A stretch of DNA of 64,000 bases, taken from positions 70,072 through 134,071 of the forward strand of contig CAKTTB010000004.1 in the NCBI GenBank assembly GCA_934613505.1, in the 5' to 3' direction. The DNA comes from an uncultured Oscillospiraceae bacterium (GTDB taxonomy: Bacteria > Bacillota > Clostridia > Oscillospirales > Oscillospiraceae). The notes under the pieces were generated by a model. It saw nothing but the letters and a program-made list of their open reading frames with translations. It made no database searches and had not been told where the DNA came from. Each line of letters begins with the position of its first letter. Position 1 is the first letter of the stretch. Both the position numbers and the translations under genes were made by a program. Of the stretch, positions 22,546 to 31,189 are shown one piece after another.

Positions 22546-24696
22546 TCAAAGACGTTCGAGTTTTGCGCGCATGGAGATCGCGCGGGGCGTGGGCATGGAA
22601 TCGAACTGGATGAGCTGGGCTTTCTGGACGGGGTCAACTTCCAGCACGGTGCCGTCGCCGAAAACGGCGTGATGGACCCGCGTGCCGGGGGCAAATGCGT
22701 CGGGCAGCGATGCTTCGTCCAGAAACCGGCTGGAAAAGCTGATATATTCCCGCGCCTGCCGGATGAGATCCTCGCGCGGCGTGCGCGTGAAGGTGAGAAG
22801 CTGCTCGTCAATGTCCAGCAGGAACCGCGAGGGATACCGCGGGCTGCCGTCCAGATTGCGGCCCTCCGCTTCGCTTAAGTACAGCGCCTTCTGCGCACGC
22901 GTCATCGCCACGAAGCAGAGCCGGCGCTCCTCCTCCATGCCGGGCAGCGTCCGCGTCTTGCGCGAGGGGAACACGCCCTCGTTCATCGCGCATAAAAATA
23001 CATGCGGGAACTCCAGACCCTTCGCGCTGTGGACGGTCATGAGCCGGATCTGGTCGCGCGGATCGTCAAGATCGGCGCTCGTGAACATGGCCACGTGCGC
23101 CAGGTAATGCTCCAGCGAGCATTCCTCGCCGCAGGTCGTCTCGTAGGCATAGATCGACTGCTTCAGCTCTGCAAGGTTGTCCAGACGCGTCTGGCTGCCC
23201 TCGGTGCGGAGCATGGCTTCGTATCCGCTCTCGTTCAGAACGGCGGCCAGAAGCTCCGAGACGGGCTGCTGGGCATAGGTCGCGGTGAATGCTTCAATGA
23301 GCGAGACAAATTTTCCGGCCTTCGTCCCGCGCAGCAGCTCACCGTCAAGATTCTTCCGCAGTGCGTCGTAGAGCGAGCAGCCGTTCTGCGCGGCGTAATC
23401 CTTCAGAAACGCCATGCGCCGCGCGCCGAGATTCCGCTTCGGCACGTTCGCGATGCGCAGGAACGAAAGATCGTCGCGGCAGGCGATCATGCGCAGATAG
23501 CAGAGCGCATCCTTGATCTCCGCCCGCGAGAAAAACTGCACGCCACTGTAGATCGTGTAGGGGAGCTTCTCCCGGAGAAAAACCTCCTCCAGATTCCGTG
23601 TGAGATAGTGCGCGCGATACAGGACCGCCGCATCGCGGTAGGGCGTGCCGGCCGCGTGCAGCGCCTTGATCTGCTCTGCGATCCAGTTTGCTTCCTGCTC
23701 GCTGTTTGCCGCGTGATGGCAGAGGACGGGCGCGCCGCCGGGCAGAACAGGGAGCAGGTCCTTTTTGATGCGGTTCTGATTTTTCGCGATCAGGCTGTTG
23801 CAGGCGGCGAGGATCTGCGGGGTCGAGCGGTAGTTTTCCATCATCATAACGGTCTTCGTCGTGGGATAGACCTTGTCAAAGTCCAGCAGATACCGCACGT
23901 CCGCGCCGCGCCACGTGTAGATGGTCTGATCGGGGTCGCCGACGATGAAAAGATTCTTGTGGTAGCCGCACAGGACCTGCATCAGCTCATACTGCGGCGG
24001 GTCGATATCCTGAAATTCATCGATCATGATGTATTCCAGCCGCTTCTGCCATTTGAGCCGGATGTCCTCGTGCGTGCGGAAGATATAGAGGGAGAACTCG
24101 ATCAGATCGTTGTAGTCGAGCGCGAAGCACTTCTTTTCCTGATAGAGATAGCCGTAGAAAATGATATCCTTTGCGCTTGTGGCCTTCTGATATTTTTCCT
24201 TCAGCGTGTCGAGGGGCAGGGTGATCATGTCCTCGTAATACTCCGGCCGCTCCTTGAGCTTCAGCATCTCGATCATGTCGCGCGCGTGGGAGAACGTCAT
24301 GTCGCGCAGCGTCAGCCCGCGCTCGTCGTAGATGATCTGGAGCATGGCGTCAATGTCGCTGTTGTCAAGCACCAGAAAGCTCTTGGGATAGCCGACGGCG
24401 TAGCTGTCCTCCTGCAGGATGGAGACGCAGAAGCCGTGGAAGGTATTGATATAGCCGGTATCCTCGTCGCCGGTCAGATTGTGGATGCGCTGGCGCATTT
24501 CATTAGCCGCCTTGTTGGTGAACGTCACACAAAGAAGATTCCCCGGCAGGATGCCAAGCTCCGTCACAAGATAGGCGAACCTGCGCGTGAGCGCCCGCGT
24601 CTTGCCGGAGCCTGCGCCCGCGATGACGCGCACGAACCCTTCAGTCGATAAAACGGCCTCCCGCTGCGCCGCGTTCAGCCCCTCCAGCAGATCCAT
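22546..24696 (-). CDS. pcrA: UvrD/PcrA-type DNA helicase
   Basis: A 716-residue superfamily 1A 3'-5' helicase for repair and removal of bound proteins. Motif I is AGAGSGKTRAL (about 26-36), motif Ia FTNKAANEM, motif II DEFQDI, motif III GDPDQTIYTWRGA, and motif VI VAMTRA. The C-terminal Tudor-like region (VHHAVFGDGTVLEV) is typical of PcrA. The gene is single, with the metal regulator gene upstream on the same strand but separated by a terminator. PcrA is preferred over UvrD for a Firmicute. Confidence 0.92.
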   Translation of the reverse strand: MDLLEGLNAAQREAVLSTEGFVRVIAGAGSGKTRALTRRFAYLVTELGILPGNLLCVTFTNKAANEMRQRIHNLTGDEDTGYINTFHGFCVSILQEDSYAVGYPKSFLVLDNSDIDAMLQIIYDERGLTLRDMTFSHARDMIEMLKLKERPEYYEDMITLPLDTLKEKYQKATSAKDIIFYGYLYQEKKCFALDYNDLIEFSLYIFRTHEDIRLKWQKRLEYIMIDEFQDIDPPQYELMQVLCGYHKNLFIVGDPDQTIYTWRGADVRYLLDFDKVYPTTKTVMMMENYRSTPQILAACNSLIAKNQNRIKKDLLPVLPGGAPVLCHHAANSEQEANWIAEQIKALHAAGTPYRDAAVLYRAHYLTRNLEEVFLREKLPYTIYSGVQFFSRAEIKDALCYLRMIACRDDLSFLRIANVPKRNLGARRMAFLKDYAAQNGCSLYDALRKNLDGELLRGTKAGKFVSLIEAFTATYAQQPVSELLAAVLNESGYEAMLRTEGSQTRLDNLAELKQSIYAYETTCGEECSLEHYLAHVAMFTSADLDDPRDQIRLMTVHSAKGLEFPHVFLCAMNEGVFPSRKTRTLPGMEEERRLCFVAMTRAQKALYLSEAEGRNLDGSPRYPSRFLLDIDEQLLTFTRTPREDLIRQAREYISFSSRFLDEASLPDAFAPGTRVHHAVFGDGTVLEVDPVQKAQLIQFDSMPTPRAISMRAKLERL

Positions 24697-24775
24697 CCGC
24701 CCACCTCCAAAATACGAACAAAATATCTAAAATATCCTACCATACAGGAAGCTCCGTGTCAACGAAAAGACAAAG

Positions 24776-24803
24776 AAAAAGCGCGCCGCGAATCGCGGCG
24801 CGC
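24776..24803 (-). terminator. Terminator of the DtxR-family gene
   Basis: Stem GCGCGCCGCG/CGCGGCGCGC (24781-24803) is followed on the minus strand by TTTTTCTTTG. Confidence 0.85.
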
Positions 24804-24812
24804 AGCTGCTGG

Positions 24813-25214
24813 TTACTGCTTTTCTTTATCCATACCCTCCCGGGCGACGTGGGCGCAGATGGCGGCGAAGGTCTTTTCGCTGACATCGTGCTCAACCTTG
24901 CAGGCGTCCTCCCGCGCGGTCGCTTCGTCGACACCGATGCGCATGAAAAACTGCGTCAGCGTCTTGTGCCGGGTGTAGATCCGGTCGGCGATCTCCATGC
25001 CGCTGTCGGTCAGTGTAATCAGCCCGTCGCGATCCATGGTGATAAAGCCGTTCTGTTTGAGTTGTTTGGTCGCGTAGGTCACGCTGGGTTTCGTTACGCC
25101 TAGATGCTCCGCCACGTCAATGGAGCGGATATAGCCGTGCGTTTCTTTCATCATCAGCATCGCTTCCAGGTAATCTTCCGCCGCTCTATGCACACTCACA
25201 GCAAATTGCACCAA
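24813..25214 (-). CDS. DtxR-family metal-dependent repressor
   Basis: A 133-residue regulator with an N-terminal winged helix (about 12-72) and a dimerisation domain; it lacks the SH3-like third domain, so it is MntR-sized. By comparison with MntR and DtxR, the metal ligands are Asp14, Glu17, His83, Cys105, Glu108 and His109. Cys at 105 is the DtxR (iron) choice where manganese-sensing MntR has Glu, while Asp14 is MntR-like. It diverges from feoAAB, whose promoter carries GGTTAG half-sites, so iron control is inferred. The start is uncertain: TTG 25214, GTG 25211 and GTG 25199 are all near an AAAGG. Confidence 0.88.
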   Translation of the reverse strand: MVQFAVSVHRAAEDYLEAMLMMKETHGYIRSIDVAEHLGVTKPSVTYATKQLKQNGFITMDRDGLITLTDSGMEIADRIYTRHKTLTQFFMRIGVDEATAREDACKVEHDVSEKTFAAICAHVAREGMDKEKQ

Positions 25215-25291
25215 CCTTTCTTCAGAATTATCTTACACATTAACACACTTAAACAAAAAAAGCAAGTAAACAATTTTTTCTTTCAAACCTA

Positions 25292-25320
25292 TTGACAATG
25301 GAGGTTAGACATGTTAAACT
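25292..25320 (+). promoter_or_regulatory. feo operon promoter
   Basis: A perfect TTGACA (25292-25297) and TAAACT (25315-25320) with a 17-base spacer lie about 100 bases before feoA. The -10 box is overlapped by a palindromic operator candidate. Confidence 0.8.
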
Positions 25321-25345
25321 GTGGGCTGGTTAGGGAGGTCTAACC
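25304..25345 (+). promoter_or_regulatory. Two probable DtxR/IdeR-type operators
   Basis: Site 1, GTTAGACATGTTAAAC (25304-25319), is an imperfect palindrome (12 of 16) covering the -10 box. Site 2 is GGTTAG, six bases, CTAACC (25328-25345). A further GGTTAG half-site is at 25362. The half-site matches the AGGTTAG core known for DtxR/IdeR. The rest of the 206-base gap is AT-rich and may also hold the regulator's own promoter (minus strand, TTGCTT-17-TAATGT near 25245). Confidence 0.6.
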
Positions 25346-25420
25346 TTTGTTTTTCCCATCTGGTTAGCATCCCTTAATTGTAATTAGACACTTCAAATCA
25401 GAGACAGGGGGGCGCAGGAT

Positions 25421-25633
25421 TTGATGCCGCTTACACTCGCAGCGCCTGGCGAAGAGAGTATCATCCGCAAGGTCGGAGGCAATCCGGAGGTCAAAAAGCA
25501 TCTGGAGGATCTGGGCTTTGTGGCAGGCGATACAGTCACGATCGTTTCCAGCCTGAACGGGAACGTCATCGTAAAGGTCAAGGAATCACGCGTGGCCATC
25601 AGTGAAGAAATGGCGCGCAAAATCATGATTTAA
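25421..25633 (+). CDS. feoA: FeoA-family protein (first copy)
   Basis: A 70-residue SH3-like protein that assists ferrous-iron uptake through FeoB on the cytoplasmic side. The MPLTLAAPGEE opening and the LGF...GDTVTIVSS core are typical. The start is TTG 25421 or the adjacent ATG 25424, behind AGGGGGG and AGGA. It is followed at 12 bases by a second, divergent copy. Confidence 0.9.
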   Translation: MMPLTLAAPGEESIIRKVGGNPEVKKHLEDLGFVAGDTVTIVSSLNGNVIVKVKESRVAISEEMARKIMI

Positions 25634-25645
25634 GGAGAGAGGAAT

Positions 25646-25867
25646 ATGAAAACGCTGAAAGACGCAAAAATCGGCGACACTGTCAAGGTCGTCAAGCTCC
25701 ACGGTGAAGGCCCGGTCAAGCGCCGCATCATGGACATGGGCATCACGAAGGGCGTTGAGGTCTATATCCGCAAGGTCGCGCCGCTGGGCGACCCGATGGA
25801 GGTCACGGTCCGCGGCTACGAGCTGAGTTTGCGGAAGGCCGACACCGAAATGATCGAAATCGCATAA
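25646..25867 (+). CDS. feoA: FeoA-family protein (second copy)
   Basis: A 73-residue FeoA-like protein with the blocks RRIMDMGITKGVEVYI and GDPMEVTVRGYELSLR, the latter closer to classical FeoA than in the first copy. The RBS is GGAGAGAGG. Paired FeoA proteins before feoB are common in Clostridia; the two sequences are clearly different, so this is not a recent duplication. Confidence 0.92.
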   Translation: MKTLKDAKIGDTVKVVKLHGEGPVKRRIMDMGITKGVEVYIRKVAPLGDPMEVTVRGYELSLRKADTEMIEIA

Positions 25868-25894
25868 AGTATCTGGTCAAAAAGGAGCAGTGAA

Positions 25895-28393
25895 ATGGAA
25901 AAACAGATCAAAATTGCCCTTGCGGGCAACCCGAACAGCGGTAAAACCACGCTGTTCAATGCACTGACCGGCTCGAACCAGTTCGTTGGCAACTGGCCCG
26001 GCGTCACGGTCGAAAAGAAGGAAGGCAAGCTGAAGAAGCACGACAACGTCGTCATCATGGACCTTCCCGGTATTTATTCTCTGTCCCCCTACACGCTGGA
26101 AGAGGTTGTCTCCCGTAACTACCTCATCACCGAGCGTCCCGACGCGATCCTGAACATCGTCGACGGCACGAACCTCGAGCGTAACCTCTACCTCACCACC
26201 CAGCTGACGGAGCTCGGCATCCCGGTCGTCATCGCCATCAACATGATGGATATCGTCAAGAAGAACGGCGACCAGATCAACATCAAAGAGCTGTCCCGCC
26301 AGCTCGGCTGCCCGGTCATGGAGATCTCCGCTCTGAAGGGCACCGGCATCGTGGAAGCCGCGGAAGCAGCCGTCACGGCTGCCGCAGGCCCGCACACCGA
26401 GCCGCAGCACACCTTCTCCGGCCCGGTCGAGCATGCCATCGCCCACATCGAAGAAGCTGTTCTGCATGACAAGCCCATCGAGCAGCAGCGCTGGTTCGCA
26501 ATCAAGATCTTCGAGCGTGACGACAAGGTCCTCGCGCAGCTGAAGATCCCCGCAGACGTCATGCAGCATATCGAAGCGGACATCAAGGACGCGGAAAAAG
26601 AGCTGGACGACGATGCAGAGTCCATCATCACCAACGAGCGTTATGTGTACATCGCGCAGGTCATCAAGAGCTGCTACAAGAAGAAGAGCGCCGGTAAGCT
26701 CTCCACCTCCGACAAGATCGATAAGATCGTGACGAACCGCTGGCTGGGCCTGCCCATCTTCGCGGCTGTCATGTTCATCGTTTACTGGGTCGCCATGGTC
26801 GGCGTCGGCGCACCGGCAACGGACTGGGCGAACGACGGCCTGTTCGGCGACGGCTGGCACCTGTTCGGCATCGGCTCCTCCGCTTACTCCGATGCAGCTG
26901 ACGAATACGCTGCCGCAAACGACGCGATCAGCGGCTACTATGAGCTCGACACAGAAGCCGAAGACTTCGATGCCGACGCGGCTCTGGCTGAAATGAAAGC
27001 CGTGACCGCCGATTCCGAGAGCACGACCATTGAGGTCGAGGATGAAGAGACCCTCGCTATCAATGACATGACTGTTTACTACGATTCCATCCCCGACGAC
27101 GCGGACGAAGAGACCACGATCGGCATGACCTATGTCGACGCTGTCAGCTACTTCGAAGAGAACGGCTTTGACGAGCCCGATCCCGCCGACTACGGCGTCT
27201 GGGTCCCCGGCGTTCCCGTTCTGATCGGCAATCTGCTTGACGCGTGCAGCGTTCCCGAAGACGGCTGGCTGCACGGCCTGATCCTCGACGGCATCGTCGC
27301 CGGTGTCGGCGCGGTCCTCGGCTTCGTGCCGCAGATGCTCGTTCTGTTCCTCATGCTGGCCTTCCTCGAAGCGTGCGGCTACATGGCCCGTATCGCCTTC
27401 GTTCTGGACCGTATCTTCCGGAAATTCGGCCTGTCCGGCAAGTCCTTCATCCCGATGCTCATCGGCACCGGCTGCGGCATCCCGGGCGTTATGGCTTCGC
27501 GTACCATTGAAAACGAACGTGACCGCCGTATGACGATCATGACCACCACCTTCATCCCCTGCGGCGCGAAGGTCCCGTTCATCGCCATGATCGCCGGCGC
27601 TCTCTTTGGCGGCAGCGCATGGGTCTCCACCTCCGCATACTTCATCGGCATGGCCGCCATCATCATTTCCGGCATCATGCTGAAGAAGACCAAGATGTTC
27701 TCCGGCGATCCCGCTCCGTTCGTCATGGAGCTGCCGGCTTACCACTGGCCGACCCTCGGCAACGTCCTGCGCAGCATGTGGGAGCGCGGCTGGTCCTTCA
27801 TCAAGAAGGCCGGCACGATCATCCTGCTGTCCACCATCTTTGTCTGGTTCACCACCTACTTCGGCTGGGCCGAAGACGGCTTCCGGATGCTCTCTGAAGA
27901 AGAGATCAACTACTCCATCCTCGCCAAGATCGGCGGCGCGATCGCCTGGATCTTCGCTCCGCTCGGCTGGGGCAACTGGCAGGCAGTCGTTGCTTCCATC
28001 ACCGGCCTTGTCGCCAAGGAGAACATCGTCGGCACGCTCGGCATCCTCTATGGCGGCGGCGACGGCACGGTCTATCAGAACCTTGCTGGCGCGTTCAACG
28101 GCATCACCGGCTACTCCTTCCTGGTCTTCAACCTCCTGTGCGCTCCGTGCTTCGCAGCCATCGGCGCCATCAAGCGTGAGATGAACAGCCAGAAGTGGAC
28201 CTGGTTCGCCATCGGCTATCAGTGCGGCTTCGCGTATGCGATCGCCCTTATGGTCAACCAGTTCGGCGCTCTGTTCACCGGCAACGGCAACGTCCTCGGC
28301 GTGATCGTCGGCGTCATCCTGCTCGCAGGTATCGTCTACATGCTCGCCAAGCCGTATAAGGAAGCGACCAAGCTGACCGCAAAGATCAAGTAA
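25895..28393 (+). CDS. feoB: Ferrous iron transporter FeoB with an acidic insertion
   Basis: An 832-residue permease for Fe(II). The cytoplasmic GTPase domain has G1 GNPNSGKTT (11-19), G3 DLPG and G4 NMMD. A helical spacer and the membrane domain follow; GTGCGIPG and PCGAKVPF are the gate motifs with conserved Cys. Between the first membrane helix (about 285-305) and the next (about 450) there is a loop whose residues 327-436 are strikingly acidic: about 33 Asp/Glu, one Lys and no Arg, where FeoB usually has a short loop. It should lie outside the cell. RBS AAAGGAG. Confidence 0.95.
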   Translation: MEKQIKIALAGNPNSGKTTLFNALTGSNQFVGNWPGVTVEKKEGKLKKHDNVVIMDLPGIYSLSPYTLEEVVSRNYLITERPDAILNIVDGTNLERNLYLTTQLTELGIPVVIAINMMDIVKKNGDQINIKELSRQLGCPVMEISALKGTGIVEAAEAAVTAAAGPHTEPQHTFSGPVEHAIAHIEEAVLHDKPIEQQRWFAIKIFERDDKVLAQLKIPADVMQHIEADIKDAEKELDDDAESIITNERYVYIAQVIKSCYKKKSAGKLSTSDKIDKIVTNRWLGLPIFAAVMFIVYWVAMVGVGAPATDWANDGLFGDGWHLFGIGSSAYSDAADEYAAANDAISGYYELDTEAEDFDADAALAEMKAVTADSESTTIEVEDEETLAINDMTVYYDSIPDDADEETTIGMTYVDAVSYFEENGFDEPDPADYGVWVPGVPVLIGNLLDACSVPEDGWLHGLILDGIVAGVGAVLGFVPQMLVLFLMLAFLEACGYMARIAFVLDRIFRKFGLSGKSFIPMLIGTGCGIPGVMASRTIENERDRRMTIMTTTFIPCGAKVPFIAMIAGALFGGSAWVSTSAYFIGMAAIIISGIMLKKTKMFSGDPAPFVMELPAYHWPTLGNVLRSMWERGWSFIKKAGTIILLSTIFVWFTTYFGWAEDGFRMLSEEEINYSILAKIGGAIAWIFAPLGWGNWQAVVASITGLVAKENIVGTLGILYGGGDGTVYQNLAGAFNGITGYSFLVFNLLCAPCFAAIGAIKREMNSQKWTWFAIGYQCGFAYAIALMVNQFGALFTGNGNVLGVIVGVILLAGIVYMLAKPYKEATKLTAKIK

Positions 28394-28430
28394 TTCCCCT
28401 GTACAGACAACAGAAAAGGAGTTGAGTTTC

Positions 28431-28604
28431 ATGTTTGCCTGGCTTGCACAGAACATTGGAACGATCATCATTTCCGCGATCCTGCTGGCGATCGTCGTGG
28501 CAATTGTGAGATACCTGATTCGCCAGAAGAAACAGGGAAAAAACTCCTGCGGTGCGAACTGCGCACACTGCGCAAACGCATGCAGCTGCCACCATCATGA
28601 ATAA
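28431..28604 (+). CDS. FeoB-associated Cys-rich membrane protein
   Basis: A 57-residue protein with one N-terminal membrane helix (about 6-26), a basic stretch RYLIRQKKQGK and a Cys/His-rich tail (C-x3-C-x2-C-x3-C-x-C then HHHE). This matches the FeoB-associated Cys-rich family that follows feoB in many Firmicutes. The tail probably binds metal on the cytoplasmic side. ATG 28431 is preferred over TTG 28422 because AAAAGGA is 10 bases before it. Confidence 0.85.
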   Translation: MFAWLAQNIGTIIISAILLAIVVAIVRYLIRQKKQGKNSCGANCAHCANACSCHHHE

Positions 28605-28616
28605 AGAGGTCTCATC

Positions 28617-28868
28617 ATGTATAAGACAACGCTGAAGATCGACGGCATGATGTGCGGCATGTGCGAATCGCACATCAACGACACCATTCGTAAGGCTGCT
28701 GCCGTCAAAAAAGTCTCGTCGTCACATACGAAGGGCGAAGCCGTGGTCATCACGGAAGAGCCCCTCGACGTGGACGCCGTCAAGGCGGCGATCCACGCCA
28801 CCGGCTACGAGGTCACAGACGCGGCCAGCGAGCCGTATGAAAAAAAGCGCTTCTCCCTTTTCAAGTAA
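28617..28868 (+). CDS. Heavy-metal-associated (HMA/CopZ-like) protein
   Basis: An 83-residue protein with a ferredoxin-like HMA fold; metal binding is by Cys-x-x-Cys in GMMCGMCESH near residue 14. The C-terminal tail is basic and aromatic (YEKKRFSLFK). Starts 12 bases after the preceding gene, so it belongs to the feo operon. HMA proteins usually carry Cu(I) or Zn; the link to iron uptake is by position only. Confidence 0.85.
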   Translation: MYKTTLKIDGMMCGMCESHINDTIRKAAAVKKVSSSHTKGEAVVITEEPLDVDAVKAAIHATGYEVTDAASEPYEKKRFSLFK

Positions 28869-28882
28869 GTTTTCCTCTTACC

Positions 28883-28990
28883 GCAAACCGCCCTGCTCCC
28901 ATGCCGGCAGGGCGGTTTGCCCTGTCCAAAAATCTGCGGATTTTTGGACAAACAAAAGCCGCCCCATGGACTTACGTCCATGGGGCGGCT
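28883..28990. terminator. Three tandem hairpins between convergent operons
   Basis: Hairpins at 28883-28920 (14 bp), 28923-28950 (12 bp, A/T-rich ends) and 28957-28990 (15 bp, AGCCGCCCCATGGAC arms). The first ends feo. The third has a T-run (GGCTTTTG) on the minus strand and ends the GTPase operon. Confidence 0.85.
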
Positions 28991-28999
28991 ATGCGGTTG

Positions 29000-29944
29000 T
29001 CAGAACGTTGCGACATTTTGAGCGGCTGGTTCGGCCGGCTGGATGTTTGTGGCCGTCAGGATCGGGCCGACGCCCTTGTAGAGGGAATGGTACTTGACCT
29101 CAACGGTCGCCGTGACCATGACCCAGCTGCGGGCGGCAAGACCGGCCGCGCCGGCAAACCGGCAGGGAAGACCCATGAACGTGATATCCGCCTCGCAGCA
29201 GGTCATCACAAACCGGCCCGGGGCAAACATGCCCTCCTTCTCGCGGCGCAGGCGCGCCACCTGGCCCTTGAATTTAACGGTTTTGCCCGCGTACTTCTTC
29301 GGCTCCTCCGTGATATCGCGGTAGAAGAGGGCATAGTCCTCGTCGTGGATCTCAATGACGGGGGCGTTGATGTCAAAGGGAAGCGGGTCCTGAATGTCGT
29401 CAAAATGCGTCGAATCGTCGGTATATTCATACAGAATATCGATTTTCCGGTTGACGGCGCGTGCGATCTTGTGGTACGGCATGACGTCGGTGCCCGGCGC
29501 CATGCGGTTGAGGACCAGCATCTCCGCTCCGGCCAGCTTGTCCACGACGAGCTGGCGCATGTTGGCATTGTAGCTCAGGAACGTCGTCGCGTCGGCGAAC
29601 ATGATCTCCTGTGCGATCTTCCAGTGCTCCGGCGTCTTGAGATAGAAGTCCGAAGCCAGATGCATGCCGTTCAGCTCGACGACCACGCGCTCGGCGCGGT
29701 ATTTTTCCTGCAGGCCGGTCAGCATCTCAGGGCTCAGATCCTCGTATTCCAGCTCCTGCACATAGACCTCCTTGTGCGGGTAGGTAGAAATGTCATATTC
29801 CTCCACACCCTCTTCAAAGCACAGCAGGAGCGTGCGCTCGCCGGTGTTGAACCGCGGGTCCTCCAGCGTTTCCTGAATGAACTTCGTCTTGCCGGACTCC
29901 AGAAAGCCCGTGAAGACGTACATGGGGATATCGGGCATAGCCAT
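29000..29944 (-). CDS. COG0523 GTPase fused to a DUF1980-like domain
   Basis: A 314-residue protein. The N-terminal half is a CobW/COG0523 P-loop GTPase (Walker A TGFLESGKTKF, 12-22; later VLNRM as the NKxD-like motif). The usual GCxCC metal motif is absent. From about residue 195 the sequence changes to a domain with KYAGKTVKFKGQVA, PGRFVMTCCEADI and GLPCRFAGA, which resembles DUF1980/TIGR03943 proteins by its paired Cys-Cys and PGxF block. It follows the His-rich GTPase by 12 bases and probably works with it in zinc or other metal allocation; that role is inference. Confidence 0.75.
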   Translation of the reverse strand: MAMPDIPMYVFTGFLESGKTKFIQETLEDPRFNTGERTLLLCFEEGVEEYDISTYPHKEVYVQELEYEDLSPEMLTGLQEKYRAERVVVELNGMHLASDFYLKTPEHWKIAQEIMFADATTFLSYNANMRQLVVDKLAGAEMLVLNRMAPGTDVMPYHKIARAVNRKIDILYEYTDDSTHFDDIQDPLPFDINAPVIEIHDEDYALFYRDITEEPKKYAGKTVKFKGQVARLRREKEGMFAPGRFVMTCCEADITFMGLPCRFAGAAGLAARSWVMVTATVEVKYHSLYKGVGPILTATNIQPAEPAAQNVATF

Positions 29945-29956
29945 GTCGGTGACTCC

Positions 29957-31153
29957 TTACTGCTTTTCTACGCCGAAGAGCTTTGCAACGGCTTCTTCGT
30001 TCAGCTTCGAGCCGATCACGCAGATGCGGCCCGTGACCATTGCGCCGCCGTCGCGGATATCCGGCTCGCCGGGGACATAGTCGAAGTGGATCCACTTCTC
30101 GCCCTCTGCGTTGGCGACATAGCCCTTGGCACGCAGGATGATGCCGTAGGTCTCAGCGTCCTCAAGCGCCTTCAGGATGCGCTCGATCTCGGCCTTGGTG
30201 AACTTCTTGTGGGTCTCTTCGCCCCAGCTGATGAAGACCTCGTCGGCGTCATGGCCGTGGTGGTGATGATGGTGCTCGTGCTCGTCCTCATCGTCATCGT
30301 CGTGGTGATGGTGGCAGGAGCACTCCGGATCGTCGCACTCGTCATCGTCATCATGGTCATGGTGATGATGGTGGTGCTCATGCTCATCTTCATCGTCATC
30401 ATCATGGTGGTGATGGTGCTCGTGCTCATCCTCATCGTCGTCATCATGGTGATGGTGGTGGCAGCTGCAGTCCGGATCGTCGCATTCGTCGTCATCGTCA
30501 TCATGATCGTGATGGTGATGCGCTTCCTCCTCCAGCTTGGCCAGATCGATGGCGATGGTGCTGCGGCGGTCCATGGCCTCCATCAGCTGCTCGCCGGTCA
30601 GCTCCGGCCACGGGGTCGTGACGATGATGGCGTCCTTGTTGTGCTCGCGGATCATGCTGACGCACTGATCCAGCTTCTCCTCCGTCATGCCGTCGGTGCG
30701 GCTGAGGATGATGGTGTTGGCTGTCTCGATCTGGTTGTTGTAGAACTCGCCGAAGTTTTTCATATACATCTTGCACTTCGTCGCGTCCGCCACGGTCACA
30801 AAGTTGCCGAGCTGCACGTCGTCGGACGTGACCTTGCGCACGGCGCCGATGACGTCGGACAGCTTGCCGACGCCGGACGGCTCGATCAGGATGCGGTCGG
30901 GCGCATACTCCGCGATGACCTTCTTGAGCGCGCGGCCGAAGTCGCCGACCAGCGAGCAGCAGATGCAGCCGGAGTTCATCTCCGTGATCTGGATGCCGGC
31001 CTCCTGCAAAAAGCCGCCGTCGATGCCGATCTCGCCAAATTCGTTTTCGATGAGCACCAGCTTCTGACCGTGGTAGGCTTCCCTGATCATCTTTTTGATG
31101 AGCGTCGTCTTGCCTGCGCCGAGAAAACCGGAATAAATATCAATTTTTGTCAT
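29957..31153 (-). CDS. COG0523 metallochaperone GTPase with a His/Asp/Cys-rich tract
   Basis: A 398-residue GTPase of the CobW/ZNG1/YciC group. Walker A is GFLGAGKTT (9-17), and the metal site GCICC contains Cys63, 65 and 66. Residues about 209-303 are a repeated metal-binding tract: two units with DDDECDDP[D/E]CSC followed by His runs and DEDEHEH. The CobW C-terminal domain follows (about 310-398). Cys-x-Cys within each unit is unusual next to the poly-His. Zinc is the most likely metal by family; no Zur box was recognised. Confidence 0.9.
   Translation of the reverse strand: MTKIDIYSGFLGAGKTTLIKKMIREAYHGQKLVLIENEFGEIGIDGGFLQEAGIQITEMNSGCICCSLVGDFGRALKKVIAEYAPDRILIEPSGVGKLSDVIGAVRKVTSDDVQLGNFVTVADATKCKMYMKNFGEFYNNQIETANTIILSRTDGMTEEKLDQCVSMIREHNKDAIIVTTPWPELTGEQLMEAMDRRSTIAIDLAKLEEEAHHHHDHDDDDDECDDPDCSCHHHHHDDDDEDEHEHHHHHDDDDEDEHEHHHHHHDHDDDDECDDPECSCHHHHDDDDEDEHEHHHHHHGHDADEVFISWGEETHKKFTKAEIERILKALEDAETYGIILRAKGYVANAEGEKWIHFDYVPGEPDIRDGGAMVTGRICVIGSKLNEEAVAKLFGVEKQ
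30243..30525. repeat. Degenerate CAT/GTC codon repeat encoding the His/Asp tract
   Basis: Repeated ATGGTGGTGATG and TCATCGTC blocks encode the metal-binding tract on the minus strand. Two larger units, each with TCCGGATCGTCGCA, are visible at about 30311-30350 and 30468-30510. Such tracts change length by slippage. Confidence 0.75.
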
Positions 31154-31189
31154 GCAAAAACACCTTCCAGTAACAATTTTCGTTCCAAT

